A stretch of 64,000 nucleotides of DNA from Onstottus_B arcticum (GTDB taxonomy: Bacteria > Acidobacteriota > Blastocatellia > UBA7656). The stretch spans positions 386,607-450,606 of the forward strand of contig JBBPIE010000001.1 in assembly GCA_038040485.1 (NCBI GenBank), read 5' to 3'. A program made the translations under genes and the position numbers. How positions within the stretch are numbered: position 1 is the stretch's first letter; each line of letters opens with the position of its first letter. The notes below the pieces were generated by a model. The model was given only the letters and a program-made list of their open reading frames with translations, was not told the DNA's origin and searched no databases. Of the stretch, positions 40,798-48,552 are shown in pieces.

Positions 40798-43494
40798 ATG
40801 AGCGGACTAAACATGCTGGACACAATTGCCGATCCTGAGTTCTATGAGTCGATAGATTATTACCAGCCTCGAAGCGAGGAGTTTCTGGACCTGGTCACTG
40901 AGATGGTGCCCAGCGACTGGCAGTTCATGAGGGTAAACGGCATTTGGTTTGGCTGCTTATTGCCAGAGGGTCAGGGCAGACCCACGCCGCCACAAGGATG
41001 GAAGATACATGTTTCATCATCACTGGCGCAGTCGAGAGATGTTTTGAAGGCCGTCGTCCCGGTTCTGACTGAGCATTGTGTCAGCTTCAAGTTTTCCCTT
41101 GATCTGACAATACTCGCGTTGATGAACAACAAACGCTGGTCACGCCAGGGCTCAGGGAAATTCATAACTATTTATCCCGTTGACGAAACTCAGTTTGTGT
41201 TTCTTGTCGAGGAGCTTCATAAGGCAACCAGGGCATTGGAAGGCCCATACATTCTCTCAGACAGACGATACAAAGACAGCAAGGTGGTGTTCTACCGATA
41301 CGGTGGAATACGCCCGGAGTCGGTTCTTAATGCGCGGGGGGAAAAAGTACCAATGCTGACGTCGCCATCGGGCGAACGGGTGCCAGACATAAGGCGCCCC
41401 TATTTCTATTTGCCTGAGTGGGCCAAGGATCCTTTGGAAGATACTTCCGCTACTGACGGGAATGCCGATTCCGAGGAGCAGCTTCCGTCCCGGATCCTTC
41501 TAAAGGACGGCAGATACTCGGTGAAGTCTGTTTTGACTTACTCAAATTCAGGCGGCGTGTATATGGCCGAGGACCTGGAAACCGGCCAGGACGTAGTGAT
41601 CAAAGAAGCGCGTCCATTTATTGATGCCACCGAAGACACAATTTTTCTGTTAAAGAAGGAGTATCGAATCCTGTCAAAGATTGCGCACCTCAGAATAGCG
41701 CCGCAACCCCTGGATTTCTTTCAGGACTGGGAGCATTTTTTTATGGTTCAGGAGTACCTGAAAGGAAACAGCCTCGCGGACTTCGCGTCGCGACATAATG
41801 TCACTCTCATCCCTCGCCCGACGCTCGCCGATACTGAATCGTTTTACGGGAAGTTCAGGAGGATAATATTGCAGCTCGCCGACATCGTAAAAGCGATACA
41901 TGAGCACGGGATTGTGTTTTCGGACCTGTCTCCCAACAACCTCATCCTCACGCCGGAAACCCTGGAGCTCAAGATAATCGACTTCGAAGGCGCTCACGAG
42001 ATGGGTGTAGACAAACCGGGTCTGCTCTTTACTCCCGGCTTTGCCGCGGATCAGATGTTCGGGCGTACTTCGACATTCGAAAGCGATTATTTTTCACTGG
42101 GGGCAATTATCCATTTCTTTCTCTCACCGGTGAACCAAATCTTTTTGATCAACCCGAAGGCTAGGTTTTCCTTCCTCCAGACCGTTACAAAGGACATCGG
42201 CTTTCCCAAAAGCATTTGTGAGATGGCGACCGCCCTCGTAGACAAAGAGGCTGAGAAGAGACCGACACCCGCCGAGGTAATCGAGGTGTTGCAGAGAGAT
42301 GATAAGCCCAGCACTCCGGATTTTGCCGTAAACGGCCGCGAGGCTGACCCGACTTATCGAAACGACGTTAGCGAAATCACAAGGTACATTCTTGGAGTTG
42401 CAACTTACGAAAGAAAGGACAGGCTCTTCCCTTCAGACGGCGCTATCTTTCATACAAACCCCTTGAGCCTGGCTTATGGGGCGTGCGGCGTGGCTTACGC
42501 GCTGAAGAAGATGGATGGAAAGGTTCCCGGCGAGGTTGTCGATTGGATTGCGGCTCGAAATAAGAACACCCTGCTCTACCCGCCGGGCCTTTATACGGGA
42601 CTCGCGGGAATTGCGTGGGGAATGCTCGAATTGGGGATGCACGACGAATCGCAGCAAGCCCTGATATCCACTTTCGACCACCCACTTGTCTACAACTCGT
42701 TCGATCTCTTTTACGGAGCCTCGGGCTGGGGTTTGGCGAATCTGAGATTCTTTATGGAGTTTCAGGACGAGATGTACCTGGATAAGGCGGAAGAAGCAGG
42801 AAGATACCTGCTGGATACCGTGGCCGAGGACACCCGCGGTTGCTATTGGACCTCCAAAGACGAGATTCCTCTTGGATACGCCTACGGCGCATCCGGAGTC
42901 AGCTTGTTTCTGCTTTACCTCTATTTGGCCGGCGGCAAGGAAGAGTTCCTCGAGATCGGAAAGAAGGCCGTGGATTTCGATATCAATTGTGCAAGCAGCC
43001 AGCGCGGCGGAAAGGAGCTCTCATGGAGGAGGCTTGCCGACAAGGGGTCGGTCCTTTATCCGTATTGGATTTACGGCGCCGCGGGTGTCGGCATGGCGGT
43101 CCTCAGATATTACCGCCTTCTGGAAGAGGAACGGTACAGGGAGACGCTCGAGAAGATCTTTATCGAAACCGCCCGAAAATATACGGTCTTTCCGGGCTTC
43201 TTCAAGGGCCTTTCGGGTCTGGGTGAGTTTCTTCTCGACCTGTACCAGGTCACGAACGACAACCGCCACCTGGACGGCGCGTACAGGGTAGCGACCGGCA
43301 TATCGCTCTTCAAGATCGAAAGGAAAAAGGGTCTTGCCTTCCCGGGCGAAATGCTGCGGAGAATATCCTGCGACTATGGAACCGGCAGCGCGGGAGTCGG
43401 TCACTTTCTACATAGATTGACTCACCCAGACGAAAGCGCGTTCCATCTCGATCGACTATTTCTGAATACCGAAGAGTTGAGTGAAGTTTGCTAA
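40798..43494 (+). CDS. Class III lanthipeptide synthetase LanKC
   Basis: An 898-aa three-part enzyme. The N-terminal ~215 residues are the phosphoSer/Thr lyase region. A protein-kinase domain (about 235-510) phosphorylates Ser/Thr of the precursor: Lys269 in VVIKEARP, Asp376 in FSDLSPNNLIL, and Asp395 in IIDFEGAHE (DFE in place of DFG). The C-terminal LanC-like cyclase (about 530-898) has the glycine-rich helix-pair repeats (YGASGWGLANLRFF, YGASGVSLFLLYLY, IYGAAGVGMAVLRYY, YGTGSAGVGHFLHRL). The zinc ligands of class I, II and IV cyclases are missing: WIYG stands where WCYG would be, and there is no CHG. This makes it class III, not class IV. AAGGAG precedes the ATG. It acts on the two precursors upstream. 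Confidence 0.93.
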   Translation: MSGLNMLDTIADPEFYESIDYYQPRSEEFLDLVTEMVPSDWQFMRVNGIWFGCLLPEGQGRPTPPQGWKIHVSSSLAQSRDVLKAVVPVLTEHCVSFKFSLDLTILALMNNKRWSRQGSGKFITIYPVDETQFVFLVEELHKATRALEGPYILSDRRYKDSKVVFYRYGGIRPESVLNARGEKVPMLTSPSGERVPDIRRPYFYLPEWAKDPLEDTSATDGNADSEEQLPSRILLKDGRYSVKSVLTYSNSGGVYMAEDLETGQDVVIKEARPFIDATEDTIFLLKKEYRILSKIAHLRIAPQPLDFFQDWEHFFMVQEYLKGNSLADFASRHNVTLIPRPTLADTESFYGKFRRIILQLADIVKAIHEHGIVFSDLSPNNLILTPETLELKIIDFEGAHEMGVDKPGLLFTPGFAADQMFGRTSTFESDYFSLGAIIHFFLSPVNQIFLINPKARFSFLQTVTKDIGFPKSICEMATALVDKEAEKRPTPAEVIEVLQRDDKPSTPDFAVNGREADPTYRNDVSEITRYILGVATYERKDRLFPSDGAIFHTNPLSLAYGACGVAYALKKMDGKVPGEVVDWIAARNKNTLLYPPGLYTGLAGIAWGMLELGMHDESQQALISTFDHPLVYNSFDLFYGASGWGLANLRFFMEFQDEMYLDKAEEAGRYLLDTVAEDTRGCYWTSKDEIPLGYAYGASGVSLFLLYLYLAGGKEEFLEIGKKAVDFDINCASSQRGGKELSWRRLADKGSVLYPYWIYGAAGVGMAVLRYYRLLEEERYRETLEKIFIETARKYTVFPGFFKGLSGLGEFLLDLYQVTNDNRHLDGAYRVATGISLFKIERKKGLAFPGEMLRRISCDYGTGSAGVGHFLHRLTHPDESAFHLDRLFLNTEELSEVC

Positions 43495-43548
43495 CAGTGT
43501 CAAACGCAGTTGCCCTGACTAAATGATCAGCCTGCCGGCAAGTAAGAG

Positions 43549-45540
43549 ATGCGCATGTTAAATCGGTTTTTCAAAGCTCGAAGATCGTCTGCCAAAGACC
43601 CCTCACGCGGAATCGGGTTCTTCCCGGCAATTCGTTACATACCGCGGTTCCTGCGTCTCGTCTGGGCTACACACCGGGGCTATGCCGCCATGATGGTGAT
43701 CCTGCGGCTTGCGCGCTCACTCACGCCGGTCGTGATGTTCTGGGTAAGCAAGCTGATCATCGATGAGGTAGTCGCGATCCGCGCCGGCGCCGCGACGGCC
43801 GGATACCGGAGACTGTGGGAGTTGATTGCGCTCGAGTTTCTGATCGTGCTGGTGGGCGAAGTGTTCGCCCGCGCTTCGGCCCTGGTTGAGAGCTTACTCG
43901 GCGATCTGCTCTCTATTCATACCAGCATGCTGCTGATGGCGCATTCGGCGACGCTCGATCTTGAGCAATTCGAAGATCCGAGTTTCTACGACGGGCTTGA
44001 GCGGGCTCGCCGCCAGACAACGGGTGGGATGGGGCTCGTTACGAACCTGGTTACCATAGGCCAGGACGCCGTGACGCTCGTCTCGCTCGCGGGCGCGCTG
44101 CTCATCTTCAAACCGTGGTTGCTCCTGCTGCTGGTCGTCGCTGTGTTACCCAGCTTTTTCAGCGACACTCGGTTCGCTGCGCTTGGATACTCTTTGCTCT
44201 ACAGTTGGACGCCGCAGCGTCGTGAGCTCGACTACCTGCGATACGTGGGCACCAGCAACCAGACCGCGAAAGAGCTTCATATGTTTGGTCTGGCCGGCTG
44301 GTTGATGGATCGTTACGGGGAACTTTCGACTCGATTCTACAAAGAGAATAAGCGGCTCTCCACGCGCAAGGGCACCGTCGGCGGATTGCTGGCCGTCATA
44401 TCCACGCTCGGCTATTACGCGGCCTATGCGCTCATTCTGATGAGCGCCGCCACGGGAAGAATCACGCTTGGCACGCTTACATTCCTGGCCGCGTCATTCA
44501 TGCGCAGTCGCGACATCGTCAGCCGGGTGCTCGGCAGCGCGAGCAGCATTTACGAACAATGTCTCTACCTCAAAGACTTGTTCGGTTTTCTCGAAACCCG
44601 GTCCACAATTACCTCGCCGCCCGGAGCTGCTGCCGTTCCCTCCCCCATCCGTGAAGGGTTTGTGTTTGAGGATGTCAGCTTTCGCTATCCGGGCAGCGAC
44701 CGGTGGGCGGTGCGCCACGTGAGCTTCGCCTTGCGCCCCGGCGAACGACTGGCCCTCGTGGGTGAAAACGGCGCTGGAAAGACGACGCTCACCAAGCTCA
44801 TAGCGCGGCTTTACGACCCCACGGAAGGGTGCATTCTGCTCGACGGCCGGGATTTGCGCGAGTACGACTTGGGTTCAATCAGGCAAGCCATCGGCGTGAT
44901 CTTTCAGGACTTCGTTTGCTATGATCTGCACCTCGACGAGAATATCGGGGTCGGCCGAATCGACGAAGTCGGCACGTACCTCAACGAGGCAAACGACAAC
45001 GAAGCGTTCCCAGGCGAAGAACCAGGCATGGGGATATGGCGCGAGCAGCGTTCGAACGGGCATCGTCCCCGACAGGACTCGTCAAGCGCCGACTCGATCC
45101 CTGTGCGGTCGGTTCCCTCCTCAATCATTACCGCCGCGGAGAAGTCGATGGCCTCAACACTTCTTCCGCGCTTCGAAAAAGGATACCGCCAGATGCTGGG
45201 ACGCAGGTTCACAGGCGGCGTTAATTTATCGGGCGGCGAATGGCAGAAGGTCGCGCTGGCGCGTGCATACATTCGCGACGCGCAGGTGCTCATCCTCGAT
45301 GAACCGACTGCCGCACTCGACGCGCGGGCAGAGTATGAAGCTTTCACTCGCTTCGCCGAACTGGTTAGCGGCCGCATAGCCATCTTGATCTCACACCGGT
45401 TTTCAACCGTGCGTATGGCTGACCGCATAATCGTACTGCAGGGCGGCGCCGTGGTCGAGAGCGGCTCGCACGAGGAACTGGTCGGGCAAGAGGGCCTGTA
45501 CGCTGAGCTCTTCGGACTGCAAGCCGTGGGATATCGTTAA
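43549..45540 (+). CDS. ABC exporter of the lanthipeptide cluster
   Basis: A 663-aa half-transporter with an N-terminal membrane domain of about six helices (30-335) and a C-terminal ATPase. Walker A is GENGAGKTT (from residue 405), the Q-loop IGVIFQDF, the signature LSGGEWQKVALARAY (from residue 560), Walker B VLILDEPTAALD (Glu585) and the H-loop ISHRFSTV. The signature with EWQK is usual in lanthipeptide exporters. There is no C39 peptidase domain, so it does not cut the leader itself. About 48 residues (around 478-525, polar, Arg/Ser/Pro-rich) are inserted between Q-loop and signature, where relatives are short. It lies 54 bases after LanKC. Confidence 0.9.
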   Translation: MRMLNRFFKARRSSAKDPSRGIGFFPAIRYIPRFLRLVWATHRGYAAMMVILRLARSLTPVVMFWVSKLIIDEVVAIRAGAATAGYRRLWELIALEFLIVLVGEVFARASALVESLLGDLLSIHTSMLLMAHSATLDLEQFEDPSFYDGLERARRQTTGGMGLVTNLVTIGQDAVTLVSLAGALLIFKPWLLLLLVVAVLPSFFSDTRFAALGYSLLYSWTPQRRELDYLRYVGTSNQTAKELHMFGLAGWLMDRYGELSTRFYKENKRLSTRKGTVGGLLAVISTLGYYAAYALILMSAATGRITLGTLTFLAASFMRSRDIVSRVLGSASSIYEQCLYLKDLFGFLETRSTITSPPGAAAVPSPIREGFVFEDVSFRYPGSDRWAVRHVSFALRPGERLALVGENGAGKTTLTKLIARLYDPTEGCILLDGRDLREYDLGSIRQAIGVIFQDFVCYDLHLDENIGVGRIDEVGTYLNEANDNEAFPGEEPGMGIWREQRSNGHRPRQDSSSADSIPVRSVPSSIITAAEKSMASTLLPRFEKGYRQMLGRRFTGGVNLSGGEWQKVALARAYIRDAQVLILDEPTAALDARAEYEAFTRFAELVSGRIAILISHRFSTVRMADRIIVLQGGAVVESGSHEELVGQEGLYAELFGLQAVGYR

Positions 45541-46033
45541 GGAAGCCTTTTTCTGGCTATTCATCTGCGCGCGCGGATAATCAGCGCGGAAGGAGCAACG
45601 GTCCTCTCTACTTCTCATCTCTGTTCACACGTCGTCACCTCGATGACGCCGCCATTACGCGGATTGGCACTTTCATCAGCCACAAGCTTGACAACCGCAC
45701 GCACAATGCAGCAATAAAAGGATCGCTGATCCGCCCCGCCCAAGTTGTGACTCGAACCTGTAGACGGAAACAAGCCCTCCTTCAAAGATTCCCGCCCTTG
45801 GCCGCCCCGCCCTTGCACCCAGGCGAATGTAAAGAAGCCTGGTTGCAATAGAAGTGTGCGGCACCCAGGTGTGTTGTAATCCGGCCCTGCTCAGGTCAAC
45901 TCTCCACGCAATTCGCTGCGGTCACGATCCCCATCTCATTCGGTTCTCACCTTTCGTCATCTTTTGGAACTTTCCGACTGCCTCGGGTGAATCACTTATG
46001 TCAGCGGGCGGCCTGAACGTTCGCCGAAGAACT
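45541..46033. other. Right part of the accessory block without a clear gene
   Basis: No supported gene is seen. A minus-strand frame near 45615-45848 has no ribosome binding site and no recognisable domain. From about 45955 the DNA begins to resemble the upstream flank of the intact sigma gene (compare 29897), marking the start of the broken copy. There is no clear terminator after the exporter. Confidence 0.4.
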
Positions 46034-46279
46034 ATGATTTGCCGAAGACGCCCGGAGATCTGTGCCTGCTGCGGCTGATGAACGCCGGAGATGAAGAGGC
46101 GTTCCGGACTCTTTATGGCCGGAGGCAGGGAGGTGTCTAGAGCTAGCGTCGTTGGCTGCGCGGTTGGCACGATACGGTCGCGGCTTCATCGCGCACGCGC
46201 GTTGCTTGTCGAGAAACTCAAGTCGGCGAGGAGCGCCGGGAACGAACGACTTGTGAATCAGGAGAGGTGCTTCGCATGA
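46034..46279 (+). pseudogene. Broken ECF sigma factor (internal deletion)
   Basis: The start part encodes LRLMNAGDEEAFRTLYGRR then QGGV and a stop (46078-46138), matching LLMQMISGDEHAFTVLYRRR and QGGV in the intact copy. The DNA then jumps to the end of region 4 (VVGCAVGTIRSRLHRARALL, ending NQERCFA). About 360 bases of the gene, most of regions 2 to 4, are missing and the two parts are in different frames. It overlaps the intact anti-sigma gene by ATGA. Confidence 0.85.
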
Positions 46280-46295
46280 ATTGCCAGAGCTTCGA
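46208..46295 (+). repeat. 88-bp direct repeat, right copy
   Basis: It matches 30521-30608 with one mismatch and spans the end of the broken sigma gene and the first codons of the intact anti-sigma gene. It bounds the accessory block on the right. Confidence 0.9.
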
Positions 46296-47061
46296 AGCAG
46301 CGGTTATCGATCTCGCGCGCGACCAGATGATGGAAGCGTCGGCGCGAAACCGGGCGCTTGCGCACGCGGTGACGTGCGAGATGTGCTCTGCCCGGCTTGT
46401 AGATGAACAGGCGCTAACCGCGGGGCTCAGAAAGTTTGCTGAGACGCGCGAAGACGCTCCGGCTCGCGTTGAAGGTTCGCTTCGCGACGCATTTCGAGCG
46501 ATGACCGCGGCGCCGGCCGAACCAGTCATCACACGGACTGAATCAGGTTCGCGTAGTTGGTTGCGGTGGGCTGCTGCGGCTGCGGTGATCGTGCTGGTGG
46601 CTCTGCTTGCTTTGACCGCGGCGCGCGTGCGAAAAGGCCAGACACAAGACGTTAAGCAAGAAACCGCCGGGCCGAAAACAGAACAGCCGGCCGGCGTTCC
46701 CGGCGGCGTCGATCCGAAGCCCGACGTGGCGCCGCTTCAGTTGGCTGGCCTCCATCACACGCAACGCGTAAGCGGACACCAGGTTGTGCGACGCAGTCGG
46801 CGAGACCCTTCAACGAAGGAAGCAAAACCTGTTGAAGGTTCAGAGGCCCGGACCGAGGTAGCTACCGAATTCATTCCGTTGGTTCACGGCGATGAGATGT
46901 CGCCCTACGACGGCGGCCAGCTAGTGCGAGTGGAGATGCCAAGGTCGGCGCTGATGGCGTTCGGCTTCCCGATGAATATGGAGCGGGCCGGGGAACGAGT
47001 TAAAGCCGACGTTGTTGTCGGCAACGACGGACTCGCGCGCGCGATTCGATTTGTTCACTGA
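46276..47061 (+). CDS. Anti-sigma factor (intact copy) with zinc-finger-like N-terminus
   Basis: A 261-aa protein. The N-terminus has AHAVTCEMCSARLVDEQALT, an H-x3-C-x2-C pattern as in zinc-binding anti-sigma domains. A membrane helix lies near 95-115 (WLRWAAAAAVIVLVALLALT). The C-terminal part has LVRVEMPRSALMAFGFPMNM and is probably periplasmic. GGAGAGG precedes the ATG. The adjacent sigma gene is broken; the best partner is the intact sigma factor at 29972, whose own anti-sigma partner is broken. A secreted protein gene follows. Confidence 0.82.
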   Translation: MNCQSFEAAVIDLARDQMMEASARNRALAHAVTCEMCSARLVDEQALTAGLRKFAETREDAPARVEGSLRDAFRAMTAAPAEPVITRTESGSRSWLRWAAAAAVIVLVALLALTAARVRKGQTQDVKQETAGPKTEQPAGVPGGVDPKPDVAPLQLAGLHHTQRVSGHQVVRRSRRDPSTKEAKPVEGSEARTEVATEFIPLVHGDEMSPYDGGQLVRVEMPRSALMAFGFPMNMERAGERVKADVVVGNDGLARAIRFVH

Positions 47062-47078
47062 AAAAACGGGTTCGAGTC

Positions 47079-47169
47079 TCTGGTTTGTGGTTTCTGGTTT
47101 CTGGTTCGAGCGCGAGACCATTAACCAGAAACTAGAAACCAGAAACTAGAAACTAGAAACCAGAAACCA
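47079..47169. repeat. Heptamer inverted repeat (AGAAACY type)
   Basis: The right arm is a run of six 7-base units of the form AGAAACT or AGAAACC (about 47127-47168). The left arm carries the complement (GGTTTGT, GGTTTCT, GGTTTCT; 47081-47105). Together they could make a long hairpin between the anti-sigma gene and the secreted-protein gene. Confidence 0.8.
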
Positions 47170-47190
47170 ATTTTCGAAGGAGAGGCTTTC

Positions 47191-48240
47191 ATGAAGAATC
47201 AGAGATTGATCAGCAGTTTGATCTGCGCTCTTGCGCTTCTAAGCAACGGAGCGGGCGTTTGTACGGCCCAGGAGAAGGGCGCGCAGTCTCGGCATGATGT
47301 TGTGATTCAGCGTCATGTGGTGGGCGGCGAGGGGCCAGGATGGCAGGACGAGCATATGCGCGTCCCGTTTGAGATGATGGTGCCGCCGGGCGGCGCCGGC
47401 GACACCTTCATGTTCATCTCTTCCGAAATGAGTTTGGAGGGCAAGACGGTCAAGGGAGCACCCTACTCGGCGCAAGTCGTCACCGAGCACACCCAGACGC
47501 TTCAAGACGGTAACCGAATCGTTCACAAGACCACGGCTTCCGTTTCCCGCGACAGCGAAGGGCGGACCCGCCGCGAGCAGACCATCAACCCGATAGGCGC
47601 GTACACCGCGTCCGGAACTCCGAAGCAGACGTTGTTCATCAACGACCCGGTGGCTAACGTAAACTACATTCTCGATTCGGACTCCAAGACGGCGCGCAAG
47701 ATCGACCTTTCCAGACTTCCAGCTCGCTCGGGGTTTGCGATGGGCGGCGGACCCGGACAGAGGGAGAGAGTTGAAATCATTACAGGCGACAAGGCTTCCG
47801 GAAGCGGAACAAACACGGTGACTATCACGCATCCGGGTCCTCCGGGTCCGGCGAGAGGGGAAGCGCGCGCCAGGGTGAAAGTGGAAGCCGACGCGAAGAA
47901 CATGAAGACGGAATCGCTTGGAAAACAGACCATCGAAGGCGTCGCGGCTGATGGCACCCGGCACACGCGCACTATCCCGGCGGGCGAAATCGGCAACGAG
48001 CAACCGATCAACATAGTGGCTGAGTCGTGGTACTCGGCGGAGCTTCAGACGGTGGTGATGAGCAAGCACAGCGATCCGCGCTTTGGCGAGAGCAGCTACC
48101 GTTTGACGAACATCAACCGTAGCGAGCCGGCAGCCTCGCTGTTTCAGGTTCCGTCAGACTACACGGTGAAGGAAGCAATGCCTCCAGGGATGCGTTTGAA
48201 AGTCGAGAACGAGATGCGCAGGCCGAAGAGCGACCAGTAA
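47191..48240 (+). CDS. Secreted protein of unknown role
   Basis: A 349-aa protein with a signal peptide (MKNQRLISSLICALALLSNG, cleaved near CTAQ). The mature part is beta-rich: TLQDGNRIVHKTTASVSRDS, EGRTRREQTINPIG, TLFINDPVANVNYILDSDSK and ESWYSAELQTVVMSKHSDPR, ending TNINRSEPAASLFQVPSDYT. The DPR/SSYRLTNI pattern near the end is seen in many acidobacterial secreted proteins; I do not know a function. AAGGAGAGG precedes the ATG. It follows the anti-sigma gene and is probably part of that operon, so it may be a target or sensor of the sigma system. It ends in a strong terminator. Confidence 0.75.
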   Translation: MKNQRLISSLICALALLSNGAGVCTAQEKGAQSRHDVVIQRHVVGGEGPGWQDEHMRVPFEMMVPPGGAGDTFMFISSEMSLEGKTVKGAPYSAQVVTEHTQTLQDGNRIVHKTTASVSRDSEGRTRREQTINPIGAYTASGTPKQTLFINDPVANVNYILDSDSKTARKIDLSRLPARSGFAMGGGPGQRERVEIITGDKASGSGTNTVTITHPGPPGPARGEARARVKVEADAKNMKTESLGKQTIEGVAADGTRHTRTIPAGEIGNEQPINIVAESWYSAELQTVVMSKHSDPRFGESSYRLTNINRSEPAASLFQVPSDYTVKEAMPPGMRLKVENEMRRPKSDQ

Positions 48241-48267
48241 GCAAGAATTCACGCTCGAGTATGATTG

Positions 48268-48306
48268 AAAGGGCGAAGCGATCGTATCGCTTCGCCCTTT
48301 CTGTCT
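48268..48306 (+). terminator. Rho-independent terminator
   Basis: AAAGGGCGAAGCGAT (48268-48282), loop CGT, ATCGCTTCGCCCTTT (48286-48300), then CTGTCTT. A 15-bp perfect stem 28 bases after the secreted-protein gene. Confidence 0.85.
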
Positions 48307-48552
48307 TCCGCTATCTACTCTCGCAGGCTTCCCCGTCTTCCGGCTCCGACATTGTTTATTCGCGCTGCTCGCCGATCCTCGCGGTCGAAAGCTTCACGCA
48401 TCCAGACTCAGGCATCCCTTCCCGGAATCGCGCGAAATCCAAATTCCTCATTCCTCATCAACCCAGCATCTAGCCGGCGGTCGCACACCCGATAGACTTT
48501 GCGGAGGGATTTGATAAACTCTGCGCGTCATCGTGATCGAAGGAGGTGACTT

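Noticed and set aside
40798..43494. Class IV (LanL) assignment of the synthetase
   Set aside because: The cyclase domain lacks the Cys-Cys-His zinc ligands that class IV enzymes keep (WIYG instead of WCYG, no CHG), so class III fits better.
45615..45848. Minus-strand frame of 77 codons after the exporter
   Set aside because: No ribosome binding site and no domain; composition suggests chance.
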